36,628 nt of DNA from JAPKZH01 sp964537875 (lineage in GTDB: Bacteria > Acidobacteriota > Aminicenantia > Aminicenantales > UBA4085): positions 1 to 36,628 of the forward strand of contig CAZIDN010000037.1 of assembly GCA_964537875.1 (NCBI GenBank), in the 5' to 3' direction. A program made the translations under genes and the position numbers. The notes below the pieces were generated by a model. It was not told the origin of the DNA, did no database searches, and worked only from the letters and a program-made list of their open reading frames with translations. How positions within the stretch are numbered: the stretch's first letter is position 1; each line of letters begins with the position of its first letter. This document shows positions 14,493 to 22,147 of the stretch, piece by piece.

Positions 14493-16460
14493 ATGAGTGA
14501 CGAGAATTCGCTGATTCATAAGATCAAACATACGCTCATCGGCAAGCCGCGGAACATCAAGGACCCCGGGCTTTTTCACAAGCTGGCCCTCATTCCGCTT
14601 CTGGCTTGGATCGGACTCGGAGCAGACGGGCTCTCTTCAGCGTCGTACGGACCTGAAGAAGCCTTTAAAGCTCTCGGCAAGCACACCTATCTGGCGATCT
14701 TTCTGGCCTTGGCGACGGCCACGACGGTCATCATCATTTCCTATGCCTATTCACGGATCATCGAATATTTTCCCTCGGGCGGGGGTGGCTACATCGTCGC
14801 TACCCATACGCTCGGCGAAAAAGCGGGGGTCGTTTCAGGATCTGCCCTGCTCGTGGATTATATGCTGACGATTACGGTGTCCATTGTTTCCTGCGGCGAC
14901 GCCATTTTCAGTTTTTTCCCGCCTTCCTATCAGTCTTACAAAGTCCCTTTCGAGATTTTTGCGATCTGCCTTCTCGTCGTCCTCAACCTGAGAGGCGTCA
15001 AGGAATCCGTCACTGTTCTGGCGCCGATTTTCGGTGTATTTATCATCACTCACGTTATCATGATCGGATACGGAATATTTTCCCATGTTCCGCAGATCGG
15101 ACCGGTCGCCCATGCCATCCGCTCGGATTTCAAGCTCGGCTTGGCGACGCTCGGAGGGGGCGGTATGCTCCTCTTGTTTTTGAAGGCCTTTTCCATGGGC
15201 GGCGGAACCTATACGGGAATCGAGGCAGTGTCCAACGGCCTTCAGATTTTGCGCGAGCCCCGGGTCCACAATGGGAAAAAGACCATGCTCTACCTGGCGA
15301 CATCCCTGGCGGTCACGGCCGGAGGGATCCTGGTCTGCTACTTGCTCCTGGGGGTCCAACCTGTGGCAGGGCGCACGCTCAATGCCGTTCTTGCCGGTAA
15401 AGTGTTTGCCACCTGGAGCATTGGCGGTTTCCTGGCCCTGATCACGATCTTTTCCGAGGGAGCGCTTCTCCTCGTCGCCGCCCAGACCGGATTCGTGGAC
15501 GGACCAAGAGTTATGGCTAACATGGCTGTCGATTATTGGTTCCCACACAGGTTCGCCTCCCTATCCGACCGTTTCAGCATCCAGAACGGCGTGCTGCTCA
15601 TGGGAGGAGCGGCCATCTTCCTCCTGCTCTATTCACACGGCTCGATCACGACGCTTATCGTCATGTATTCCATTAATGTCTTTTTGACGTTTTCGCTTAC
15701 GGAACTCGGCATGTCCAGGTTTTTCATCAAGAACAGGCGAAAAGAAGAGAAATGGAAGAAGCATCTTCCTGTTCATCTCCTCGGCCTTGTTGTCTGCCTG
15801 ACAGTTCTCATCGTCACATCGATTGAAAAATTCGCCTTGGGCGGTTGGCTGACGCTTCTGATCACGTCGATCGTGATCGTCCTCTGCTTTTTGACGCGCC
15901 GGCATTACAACAAGGTGCGCGGCGGAGTCAGAGAGTTGGACGACCTGCTTTTGAATCTTCCGGTGAAGGGGCCCGTCAACACGGCGCCCGTCAATCCTAA
16001 GGACATGACGGCCATCCAGCTGGTCAATGGCTACAATGGTTTCGGTGTTCATACATTCCTCTCCGTGACCCACAGTTTTCCGGGCGTTTATAAGAATTTT
16101 ATCTTTGTCTCCGTGGCCGAAGTGGATGTAGGTTCGTTCAAGAGCTCGGACGCCGTGTCTTGCCTGGAAGGAGGAGTGTGCGATTCCTTGAAGAAATACG
16201 TGGAGCTGGCCCGGAAACTCGGCTTTGCCGCCGATTTCCAGTATGAGATGGGAACGGACATCGTCCAGACGGCCAGCCGGCTTGTCGAATCGATCGTCAA
16301 AAAATTCCCGAGGTCCACGGTCTTCGCCGGCCAGTCTGTCTTCCGCCAGCCGGGCCTGATTCATAGAATCATGCACAATGAGACGGCCTTTGCCATCCAG
16401 AGGGAACTGCGCTGGAAGGGAATCACGACGGTTATCCTGCCCATCCGGATCAATATTTAG
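14493..16460 (+). CDS. KimA-like APC-superfamily potassium importer
   Basis: The 655 residues follow the Bacillus KimA plan closely. A short cytoplasmic start contains LIGKPRNIKDPGL, then come GADGLSSASYGPEEAF, EYFPSGGGGYIVATHTLGEKAG and SALLVDYMLTITVSIVSCGDAI, with 12 predicted membrane segments to about residue 470. The cytoplasmic domain near the end has LIHRIMHNETAFAIQRELRWKG, the counterpart of the KimA C-terminus. KimA is a proton-coupled, c-di-AMP-inhibited K+ importer; amino-acid transport by other APC members is the alternative. AGGA lies six bases before the ATG. The PspC gene follows within 50 bases. Confidence 0.88.
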   Translation: MSDENSLIHKIKHTLIGKPRNIKDPGLFHKLALIPLLAWIGLGADGLSSASYGPEEAFKALGKHTYLAIFLALATATTVIIISYAYSRIIEYFPSGGGGYIVATHTLGEKAGVVSGSALLVDYMLTITVSIVSCGDAIFSFFPPSYQSYKVPFEIFAICLLVVLNLRGVKESVTVLAPIFGVFIITHVIMIGYGIFSHVPQIGPVAHAIRSDFKLGLATLGGGGMLLLFLKAFSMGGGTYTGIEAVSNGLQILREPRVHNGKKTMLYLATSLAVTAGGILVCYLLLGVQPVAGRTLNAVLAGKVFATWSIGGFLALITIFSEGALLLVAAQTGFVDGPRVMANMAVDYWFPHRFASLSDRFSIQNGVLLMGGAAIFLLLYSHGSITTLIVMYSINVFLTFSLTELGMSRFFIKNRRKEEKWKKHLPVHLLGLVVCLTVLIVTSIEKFALGGWLTLLITSIVIVLCFLTRRHYNKVRGGVRELDDLLLNLPVKGPVNTAPVNPKDMTAIQLVNGYNGFGVHTFLSVTHSFPGVYKNFIFVSVAEVDVGSFKSSDAVSCLEGGVCDSLKKYVELARKLGFAADFQYEMGTDIVQTASRLVESIVKKFPRSTVFAGQSVFRQPGLIHRIMHNETAFAIQRELRWKGITTVILPIRINI

Positions 16461-16508
16461 GAACGGATGGAGGTCAAAGACGAAGGCTATCCTTCGGAGG
16501 AGGTTCAG

Positions 16509-16733
16509 ATGCCAGCGAAGAAGCTTCACCGATCTTTAAACCAGAAAATGATCGCGGGCGTTTGCGGCGGCCTGGCCGAATACTTTGATATCGACGTCTC
16601 GATCATCCGTCTGATCTTCATCGCTATCGCCCTGGCCAGCGCCCTGATCCCTATGTTCATCTTCTACATCATCGCCTGGATCGTCATCCCCACCCAGGCC
16701 GCTTCCCCTCCGGCTGAAGAAAAGAAAGGTTAA
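16509..16733 (+). CDS. PspC-domain membrane protein
   Basis: The 74-residue protein is a PspC domain: KKLHRSLNQKMIAGVCGGLAEYFDID, a hydrophobic hairpin with IRLIFIAIALASALIPMFIFYIIAWIVIP-like composition, and a charged tail. PspC proteins sit in the inner membrane and relate to envelope-stress responses. The start 16509 is chosen because GGAGGAGG precedes it; an ATG at 16467 would add 14 residues without a ribosome site. It follows the KimA-like gene directly and is likely cotranscribed with it. Confidence 0.92.
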   Translation: MPAKKLHRSLNQKMIAGVCGGLAEYFDIDVSIIRLIFIAIALASALIPMFIFYIIAWIVIPTQAASPPAEEKKG

Positions 16734-16747
16734 AAGCCGGTTTTGAA

Positions 16748-16776
16748 TTGACTTAGGGGCGCATATTCGATATAAA
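16748..16776 (+). promoter_or_regulatory. Promoter of the kinase-like gene and pan operon
   Basis: TTGACT (16748-16753), a 17-base spacer and TATAAA (16771-16776), giving a start near 16783, 17 bases before the ATG at 16800. It is one of the best sigma-70-type matches in the window. Confidence 0.7.
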
Positions 16777-16799
16777 CTATTCATCTTGGGCGGACAGGC

Positions 16800-17471
16800 A
16801 TGATCGAGAAACCGGACATCACATCCAAGCACATCGCCCTGGAGGGAGTGTTCAAGTCCGGAAAAGCGAAGCTGGCGGCCCTGCTGGCCCAAAAAATCGG
16901 CGGCAAGGTCATCCTGGACAAGACTGAAAACCCCTATATCAAGGATTTTTATGACGAAAAAGAGGGCGCCGCCTTCCTGGCCCAGCTTGTCTTCCTGGTC
17001 AACCGCTACTATCAGCAGGTCCGGCTCATCCAGAGGGACCTGTTCGAGGAGCGGATCTTCTGCGATTACATCTTCGAGAAAGACAAGATCTATGCCTACC
17101 AGACGCTCTCCGACGAGGAGCTCGTCGTCTATGAAAGGATCTACGGTGTGCTGGCCGAGCGCGTTCCCAAGCCCGACCTGGTCATCTATCTGCAGATCTC
17201 GCTGTCGACCCTCCTGCGGAGGATTGCCAAGGACGGCAACGCCCTGGAAAAGAACATCTCCGAAAAATACCTCCAGGACCTGATCGAAGCGTTCGATTAT
17301 TTTTTCTTCAACTACCAGGCCACGCCGCTGCTCGTGATCAAGTCCGACGAGCTGGACTTGACCAGCGAAGCGGACATCGAGGACGTGATCGAGCAGATCG
17401 GCCAGATGAAAAAAACGCCCCTGTTTTATGTTCCCCAGAGCTACGTCGGCAAGGATTTGAAGCGCAAATGA
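16800..17471 (+). CDS. Deoxynucleoside-kinase-like protein with altered Walker A
   Basis: The 223 residues fit the deoxynucleoside kinase (dNK) family, which phosphorylates deoxynucleosides. There is an N-terminal P-loop strand, then LVNRYYQQ, EERIFCDYIFEKDKIYAYQTL in the place of the substrate-binding DRS region, and PDLVIYLQISLSTLLRRIAKDG before the LID. The P-loop reads GVFKSGKAKL: the Ser/Thr after the Lys, which binds Mg-ATP, is Ala. The protein may therefore be weakly active, use ATP differently, or have a non-kinase role. It lies 76 bases upstream of panB on the same strand, and a kinase of this type next to pan genes suggests a role in pantothenate/CoA supply or mere cotranscription. 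Confidence 0.82.
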   Translation: MIEKPDITSKHIALEGVFKSGKAKLAALLAQKIGGKVILDKTENPYIKDFYDEKEGAAFLAQLVFLVNRYYQQVRLIQRDLFEERIFCDYIFEKDKIYAYQTLSDEELVVYERIYGVLAERVPKPDLVIYLQISLSTLLRRIAKDGNALEKNISEKYLQDLIEAFDYFFFNYQATPLLVIKSDELDLTSEADIEDVIEQIGQMKKTPLFYVPQSYVGKDLKRK

Positions 17472-17503
17472 CGAGCGGTTGATTTGAACCGCAATTGACT
17501 TTA

Positions 17504-17533
17504 CCCCAATCCCGCGTTCAAGGCGGGATGGGG
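17504..17533 (+). promoter_or_regulatory. Hairpin just upstream of the panB ribosome site
   Basis: CCCCAATCCCGC and GCGGGATGGGG pair with one bulge around a seven-base loop; the right arm runs to within a few bases of the AGAAAGGAAAG before the panB ATG. A smaller hairpin GCGGTT/AACCGC lies at 17475-17492. They could attenuate or modulate translation of panB. There is no T-run, so simple termination is unlikely. Confidence 0.4.
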
Positions 17534-17547
17534 AGAAAGGAAAGACC

Positions 17548-18411
17548 ATGGCCGCAAACAACAACCAAAGGGTGACCATCCCCGCTCTGCAGTCCAAGAA
17601 GGCGAATAAGGAGAAAATCACGGCCCTCACGGCCTATGATTTTCCGATCGCCAGGATTGTGGACGATGCGGGGATCGACCTCGTCCTGGTCGGAGATTCC
17701 CTGGGAATGGTCGTCCTGGGCTATGACAATACCATGCCCGTGACGATGGATGAGATGATCCAACACACCAAGCCCGTCGTCCGGGCCGTTAAAAGGGCTC
17801 TGGTCATCGGGGATATGCCCTACTTCTCCTTCCATCTGTCCACGGAAGAGTCCGTGTTCAATGCTTCGCGTTTCATCAAGGAGGCGGGCGCCCAGGGCGT
17901 CAAGATCGAGGGCGCATCAAAGAAACGGCTGAGGCTGATCGAGAGCTTGGTGGAGGCGGAAATTCCCGTCATGGGCCATGTCGGCCTGACGCCCCAGTCC
18001 ATCCATCATATCGGCCAGTTCAAGGTGAAGGGAAGCGAGAAGGGGGAGGCCCGGAAAGTGATCCAGGACGCCGTCAACCTGGAAAAAGCGGGCGTGTTTG
18101 CGGTCATCCTGGAATGCATCCCCATGGAATTGGCGGGGATCATCACCGAGAAATTGAAGGTTCCGACGATCGGCATCGGGGCCGGGCCTCGGTGCGATGG
18201 GCAGATCCTCGTCTTTCACGACCTGGTCGGCTACTCCAGCGGCTACCTTCCCAAATTCGTGAAAAAATACGCCGACCTGCATGGGATCATCAGCCAAGCC
18301 GTGGGAAAATATAAGGAGGACGTCCAAAAAGGCATATTCCCAGACGATGAGCATTCTTACCATCTCAAACCCGAGGCGGCCCGCCTCTTGAAAAAAATTC
18401 GCAAAGCATGA
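17548..18411 (+). CDS. panB: 3-methyl-2-oxobutanoate hydroxymethyltransferase
   Basis: PanB transfers a hydroxymethyl group from methylene-tetrahydrofolate to 2-oxoisovalerate, giving ketopantoate, the first step of pantothenate synthesis. The 287 residues show the TIM-barrel motifs TALTAYDFPIARIVDDAGIDLVLVGDS-like start, the metal Asp residues (VGDSLGM, IGDMPY), GHVGLTPQS, and IGIGAGPRCDGQILVFHDLVG. Length and motif order are normal. GGAAAG precedes the ATG. Its stop overlaps the panC start by four bases (ATGA). Confidence 0.98.
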   Translation: MAANNNQRVTIPALQSKKANKEKITALTAYDFPIARIVDDAGIDLVLVGDSLGMVVLGYDNTMPVTMDEMIQHTKPVVRAVKRALVIGDMPYFSFHLSTEESVFNASRFIKEAGAQGVKIEGASKKRLRLIESLVEAEIPVMGHVGLTPQSIHHIGQFKVKGSEKGEARKVIQDAVNLEKAGVFAVILECIPMELAGIITEKLKVPTIGIGAGPRCDGQILVFHDLVGYSSGYLPKFVKKYADLHGIISQAVGKYKEDVQKGIFPDDEHSYHLKPEAARLLKKIRKA

Positions 18412-19259
18412 AGATCATCAAGACGATTCCGGAGATGAAGGCCGCCGTTGGGGAACACAAGTCTGCAGGCCGGACAATCGGGCTTGTGCCGACCATGGGC
18501 TTTCTCCACGAAGGGCACCTCAGCCTTGTCCGGGCCGCCCGAAAAAAGGCCGACGTGACCGTGGTCAGCATTTTTGTCAATCCTGCGCAGTTCGGGCCGA
18601 AAGAGGATCTAAAGACTTATCCCCGGGACTTAAACCGGGATTCGGCCATGCTCGAAAAAGAGGGCGTGGACTATGTGTTCCATCCCGAGGCCGGCGAGAT
18701 ATACCCCCATGGGTATAAAACTTATGTCGAAGTCCGGGACCTCGAGGAAAAGCTCTGCGGCCGCTCTCGGCCGGAGCATTTCCGGGGCGTTTGCACGGTC
18801 GTGCTCAAGCTGTTTCAGATCGTCGCCCCGGATATCGCCTTTTTCGGACAGAAAGACGCCCAGCAGGCGATCATCCTCCGGAAAATGGCTAAAGACTTGA
18901 ACTTGGATGTTCAGGTCGAGATCATGTCCATTGTCCGCGAGGCGGACGGCCTGGCCATGAGCTCGCGCAATACGTATTTGAGTCCGGAAGAACGGGCGGC
19001 GGCGCTCGTTCTGGCCAAGAGCCTTGAAGCGGCCAAGAGTCAGATCGATCATGGCGAGCGGAGGGCCGGGGTTATCCTCGACGGGATGAAGGCGATGATC
19101 GGGCAGGAGCCGTTGGCCAGGATCGATTATGTTGAAGCCGTGGACATGGAGAACCTCGATCCCGTCAAAGAGATCGTCAAAGGGACGCTCATCGCCCTGG
19201 CTGTCTATATCGGCCCGACCCGATTGATCGATAACATGATTGTCCGTTTGGAAAGGTAG
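18408..19259 (+). CDS. panC: Pantothenate synthetase
   Basis: PanC joins pantoate and beta-alanine using ATP. The 283 residues contain the nucleotidyltransferase motif VPTMGFLHEGHLSLV (with the HxGH His residues), FVNPAQFGPKEDLKTYPR, and the later GVCTVVLKLFQIVAPDIAFFGQKDAQQ and MSSRNTYLSPEER with the KMSKS-like SSRN segment. It begins inside the panB stop and ends six bases before panD. The length is normal. Confidence 0.98.
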   Translation: MKIIKTIPEMKAAVGEHKSAGRTIGLVPTMGFLHEGHLSLVRAARKKADVTVVSIFVNPAQFGPKEDLKTYPRDLNRDSAMLEKEGVDYVFHPEAGEIYPHGYKTYVEVRDLEEKLCGRSRPEHFRGVCTVVLKLFQIVAPDIAFFGQKDAQQAIILRKMAKDLNLDVQVEIMSIVREADGLAMSSRNTYLSPEERAAALVLAKSLEAAKSQIDHGERRAGVILDGMKAMIGQEPLARIDYVEAVDMENLDPVKEIVKGTLIALAVYIGPTRLIDNMIVRLER

Positions 19260-19265
19260 AGACCC

Positions 19266-19622
19266 ATGAGAAGAACACTTTTAAAGTCCAAGCTTCAGAA
19301 GGCGGTTGTGACCGACGCCAATCTGGATTATGAGGGAAGCCTGGGCTTGGATGAAGGCCTGATGAAGGCGGCCGATATGATTCCCTACGAAAAAGTCCAT
19401 GTCTACAACATCGCCAATGGCGAGCGGTTTTCGACCTACCTCATCAAGGAAGCCGAGAATTCCGGCAAAATCGTGATTTACGGCGCGGCCGCCCACAAGG
19501 CCGGCCGGGGCGACGAGCTGATCATCGTTTCTTTCGTCCAGTTGGATGAGGACGAGATCGAATTCTTCATGCCCAAGGTCATCATCCTGGACGGAAAAAA
19601 TAAAATCAAAGAATTTCGATAG
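19266..19622 (+). CDS. panD: Aspartate 1-decarboxylase
   Basis: PanD makes beta-alanine from aspartate with a pyruvoyl group formed by self-cleavage. The 118 residues contain the cleavage site Gly24-Ser25 (YEGSLGLD), exactly as in E. coli, plus KVHVYNIANGERFSTY and GAAAHKAGRGDELIIVSF. It closes the panB-panC-panD operon, which supplies the whole beta-alanine/ketopantoate branch except ketopantoate reductase (panE), not seen here. Confidence 0.98.
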   Translation: MRRTLLKSKLQKAVVTDANLDYEGSLGLDEGLMKAADMIPYEKVHVYNIANGERFSTYLIKEAENSGKIVIYGAAAHKAGRGDELIIVSFVQLDEDEIEFFMPKVIILDGKNKIKEFR

Positions 19623-19625
19623 ACA

Positions 19626-19712
19626 ATCCGCTGCGATCCAAAAGGGCTAACCGCGGATCGGGAAATTCATCCCCGCTTTGCTCCCAGAGCAAATGGTGGC
19701 GCACGCGGATTT
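19626..19712. terminator. Branched stem structure between panD and E2
   Basis: AATCCGCTGCG (19626-19636) pairs with CGCACGCGGATT (19701-19712), enclosing two hairpins, GATCC/GGATC (19636-19660) and TTTGCT/AGCAAA (19678-19694), as a three-way junction. A T-rich stretch follows on the plus strand. It is probably the terminator of the pan operon and may also serve the convergent E2 gene. Confidence 0.45.
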
Positions 19713-19739
19713 TATTATTTTCCGGATAAACATAGAGAA

Positions 19740-20969
19740 TCAGGCAGTTACTTTTAAGGCCGCGGTCAGAGAGGCCTCGTCCTCGATCGTCTTTTTCAAA
19801 TCGTTCATGAAGCGCGCCGCTTCCGCTCCATCGATGACCCGGTGATCAAAGGATAGACAAAGGGGGAGCGTTTTTTTGATAGTGACCCGGCCGTTCTCTG
19901 CCCGGACCCTGTCGGTGATCTTCATCGTGGCCAGGATGGCCACCTCTGGATAATTGATGATGGGAGTGGCGGCTTCGCCGCCGATCATCCCCACGTTGGT
20001 GATGGAAAATGTGCCGCCCTTGAGGTCGGCCAGGTTCAGGCGGCGGGACCGGGCGGCCTCGGCCAGGTTCTGGATTTCTCCGGCGAGTTCGAACACCGAT
20101 TTTTGATCGGCGGCTTTGACCACAGGCACGATCAGCCCGTCGGGAATGTCCACGGCGATGCCGATGCTGTAATATTTTTTGATGATAATCTCTTCTTCTT
20201 GGTCATCCAGGCTGGCGTTCAGGAGGGGATGGAGCTTGAGCGCCGCGATCAGGGCTTTGACGATGAAAGGAAGATAGGTGAGCTTGACGTTTTTTGCCGC
20301 GGCTTCCGGCTTCATCTGCTCCCGTACTTTCCCCAGCACCGTCGCATCGGCCTCGTCGAAATGCGTGACATGGGCCGCCTTCGAGACGGATTCCGCCATT
20401 CTTCTGGCCGTGGCCCGGCGGACGCCGCGAAGGGGGAGCCGTTCGATGGAGCCGTAAAAGTCGAATTTCGTTTTGACCTTGATGGCAGGCTTGGCAGGGG
20501 CTTGTCCGGCCTTTCCCTTGGTGGCGCGGACATCCTCTTCGGTGATCCGCCCCTGGGGCCCGGTTCCCTGAACGGACTGCAGGCTGACGCCGAGCTCCTG
20601 GGCGAGCTTGCGGATTTTCGGCGTGGCCAGCAGTTCGCCGGCCTCGGCTCCCGCCGGACGGGCTGCGGCCGCGGCCGCCATTTCGGCGGGCTGAACCGTC
20701 GGCGCCGGGGCGGCTTCCGAAACCGCCTCTCCTTTTTCGCCGACCGTGATGAGGACCGCTCCGACTTTGACGATATCCTTTTCTTTAAAGTGAAGCTTGA
20801 GGACGGTGCCGGCATAAGGAGACGGCATCTCGACAATGGCCTTGTCCGTTTCGATTTCCGCGATGGCCTGGTCGGCCTTGATCTCATCGCCCTCTTTCAC
20901 CAGCCAGCGGACGATCTCGCCTTCGGTGATTCCCTCGCCAACATCCGGAAACATGAATTGTTTGGCCAT
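19740..20969 (-). CDS. 2-oxoacid dehydrogenase E2, lipoyl acyltransferase
   Basis: E2 passes the acyl group from E1 to CoA through a swinging lipoyl arm. The 409 residues comprise one N-terminal lipoyl domain (residues 1-78, lipoyl Lys in EIETDKAIVEMPSP), an Ala/Pro-rich linker, a peripheral-subunit-binding domain (TPKIRKLAQELGVSLQSVQGTGPQGRITEEDV, about 115-150) and a catalytic domain ending with the active-site His motif SFDHRVIDGAEAA. Whether the substrate is pyruvate or branched-chain 2-oxoacids cannot be decided; the neighbouring panBCD operon uses 2-oxoisovalerate, which slightly favours the latter. E2 lies 200 bases from E1 beta, with its own promoter. No E3 is present in the window. 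Confidence 0.95.
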   Translation of the reverse strand: MAKQFMFPDVGEGITEGEIVRWLVKEGDEIKADQAIAEIETDKAIVEMPSPYAGTVLKLHFKEKDIVKVGAVLITVGEKGEAVSEAAPAPTVQPAEMAAAAAARPAGAEAGELLATPKIRKLAQELGVSLQSVQGTGPQGRITEEDVRATKGKAGQAPAKPAIKVKTKFDFYGSIERLPLRGVRRATARRMAESVSKAAHVTHFDEADATVLGKVREQMKPEAAAKNVKLTYLPFIVKALIAALKLHPLLNASLDDQEEEIIIKKYYSIGIAVDIPDGLIVPVVKAADQKSVFELAGEIQNLAEAARSRRLNLADLKGGTFSITNVGMIGGEAATPIINYPEVAILATMKITDRVRAENGRVTIKKTLPLCLSFDHRVIDGAEAARFMNDLKKTIEDEASLTAALKVTA

Positions 20970-21002
20970 CTCTAGTGCCCCGTCTCCTAAATTCCTTGTT
21001 CT

Positions 21003-21031
21003 AGTATATCGCAGAGCCGGGGCACTTCCAA
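21003..21031 (-). promoter_or_regulatory. Internal promoter of the E2 gene
   Basis: TTGGAA (21026-21031), a 17-base spacer and TATACT (21003-21008) on the minus strand. It would start an E2 message near 20996. The ribosome-like AGGAGA lies about 14 bases before the ATG. It may restore E2 expression downstream of the hairpin-rich insert. Confidence 0.5.
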
Positions 21032-21173
21032 GGGGGAGTCAAGCTCCCCCTTCGGCGCTTCGCTCCGCTCCGCTGAACCCCTGAGGGGGGCCACGCCGCC
21101 CCCCTCAAACTCCCCGGCGGTTGCGCGTTCAAGTGTATCCTTATTTAGGCAAGTTATTTGCGTGACGCGCAAC
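21030..21173. repeat. Hairpin-rich palindromic element inside the E1-E2 operon
   Basis: Three palindromes lie in tandem: a perfect 9 bp stem AAGGGGGAG/CTCCCCCTT (21030-21052), a perfect 10 bp stem TGAGGGGGGC/GCCCCCCTCA (21082-21107), and 8-base arms GTTGCGCG/CGCGCAAC (21120-21173) around a 38-base loop. Its far end runs to the first base of the E1 beta stop codon. The composition differs from the flanking genes, so it looks like an inserted palindromic element. Confidence 0.6.
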
Positions 21174-22147
21174 TAAAACTCCATTAATCGATGGATTCCC
21201 TTGAAGACACGGTCGGGGCCGACATAATAAGAATCTTCGGTCTTGGGAAGAGGAATGGTGATGTCCTGTCCAGCGATCCGCAGGACGGGGGCTTCGAGGT
21301 TGAGCAGCGCGTTCTCACTGATCAGCGCCGCCAGTTCCGCTCCCAGGCCGCATGTTTTGGGCGCTTCATGAACGATCAGCGCCCGGCCCGTTTTTTTGAC
21401 TGATTTAAGAACGGCGTCTATGTCCAGAGGAGACAGGGTCCGCAAATCGAGGATTTCGGGAGAAATACCCGATTTTTCGGCCATGTCCGAGGCTTTTTGG
21501 ACGACAGGGATCATCGCCCCCCAAGCGATCACCGTGATGTCCTTTCCTTCCTTGACGATTCGGGCTAGCCTGAGGGGGACTTCATAGGGTTCATCGGGGA
21601 TGTCCTGCTTTTCGGCGCGGTACAGCCTGGATGGTTCGAGAAAGATGACCGGATCATCGCTCCGGATGGCGGAAATGAGGAGCCCTTTGGCCTCATAGGG
21701 CGTCGATGGGACGACGACCGTCAGGCCGGGAATCTGGCAAAAAAGGGCTTCCGTGCTTTCGGAATGGTGTTCGAGAGCCTTGACCCCGGCCCCATAGGGC
21801 GTCCGGATGACCAAGGGGACTGTGAAGCGACCACGGCTGCGGTTCCTGAGCCGGGCTACGTGAGAGATGATCTGGTTGAAGGCAGGGTAAATAAAGCCCA
21901 TGAATTGGATCTCGGCCACGGGCCGCAGTCCGAAGGCGGCCATCCCGATGGCCGCGCCGACGAGTCCGGATTCGGCAAGCGGCGTGTCCATGACTCTCCG
22001 GGCGCCGAACTTTTGGAAGAGGCCCTCCGTGACTCGGAATACGCCGCCGTCCACGCCGATGTCTTCTCCGAGGAGAACGACTCTCGCATCCCGTTCCATT
22101 TCCTGGGACAGGGCTTGATTCAGCGCTTGGACCATATTGGCGATCAT
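21173..22147 (-). CDS. 2-oxoacid dehydrogenase E1 component, beta subunit
   Basis: This is the beta half of the thiamine-diphosphate-dependent decarboxylase. The 324 residues show GEDIGVDGGVFRVTEGL, the ThDP-contacting DTPLAESGLVGAAIGMA, EIQFMGFIYPAFNQI, and the transketolase C-terminal domain with LDLRTLSPLDIDAV and HEAPKTCGLGAELAA. Length is normal. It overlaps E1 alpha by four bases (ATGA). It is the PdhB/BkdA2-like type, with the substrate undecided between pyruvate and branched-chain oxoacids. Confidence 0.96.
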   Translation of the reverse strand: MIANMVQALNQALSQEMERDARVVLLGEDIGVDGGVFRVTEGLFQKFGARRVMDTPLAESGLVGAAIGMAAFGLRPVAEIQFMGFIYPAFNQIISHVARLRNRSRGRFTVPLVIRTPYGAGVKALEHHSESTEALFCQIPGLTVVVPSTPYEAKGLLISAIRSDDPVIFLEPSRLYRAEKQDIPDEPYEVPLRLARIVKEGKDITVIAWGAMIPVVQKASDMAEKSGISPEILDLRTLSPLDIDAVLKSVKKTGRALIVHEAPKTCGLGAELAALISENALLNLEAPVLRIAGQDITIPLPKTEDSYYVGPDRVFKGIHRLMEF

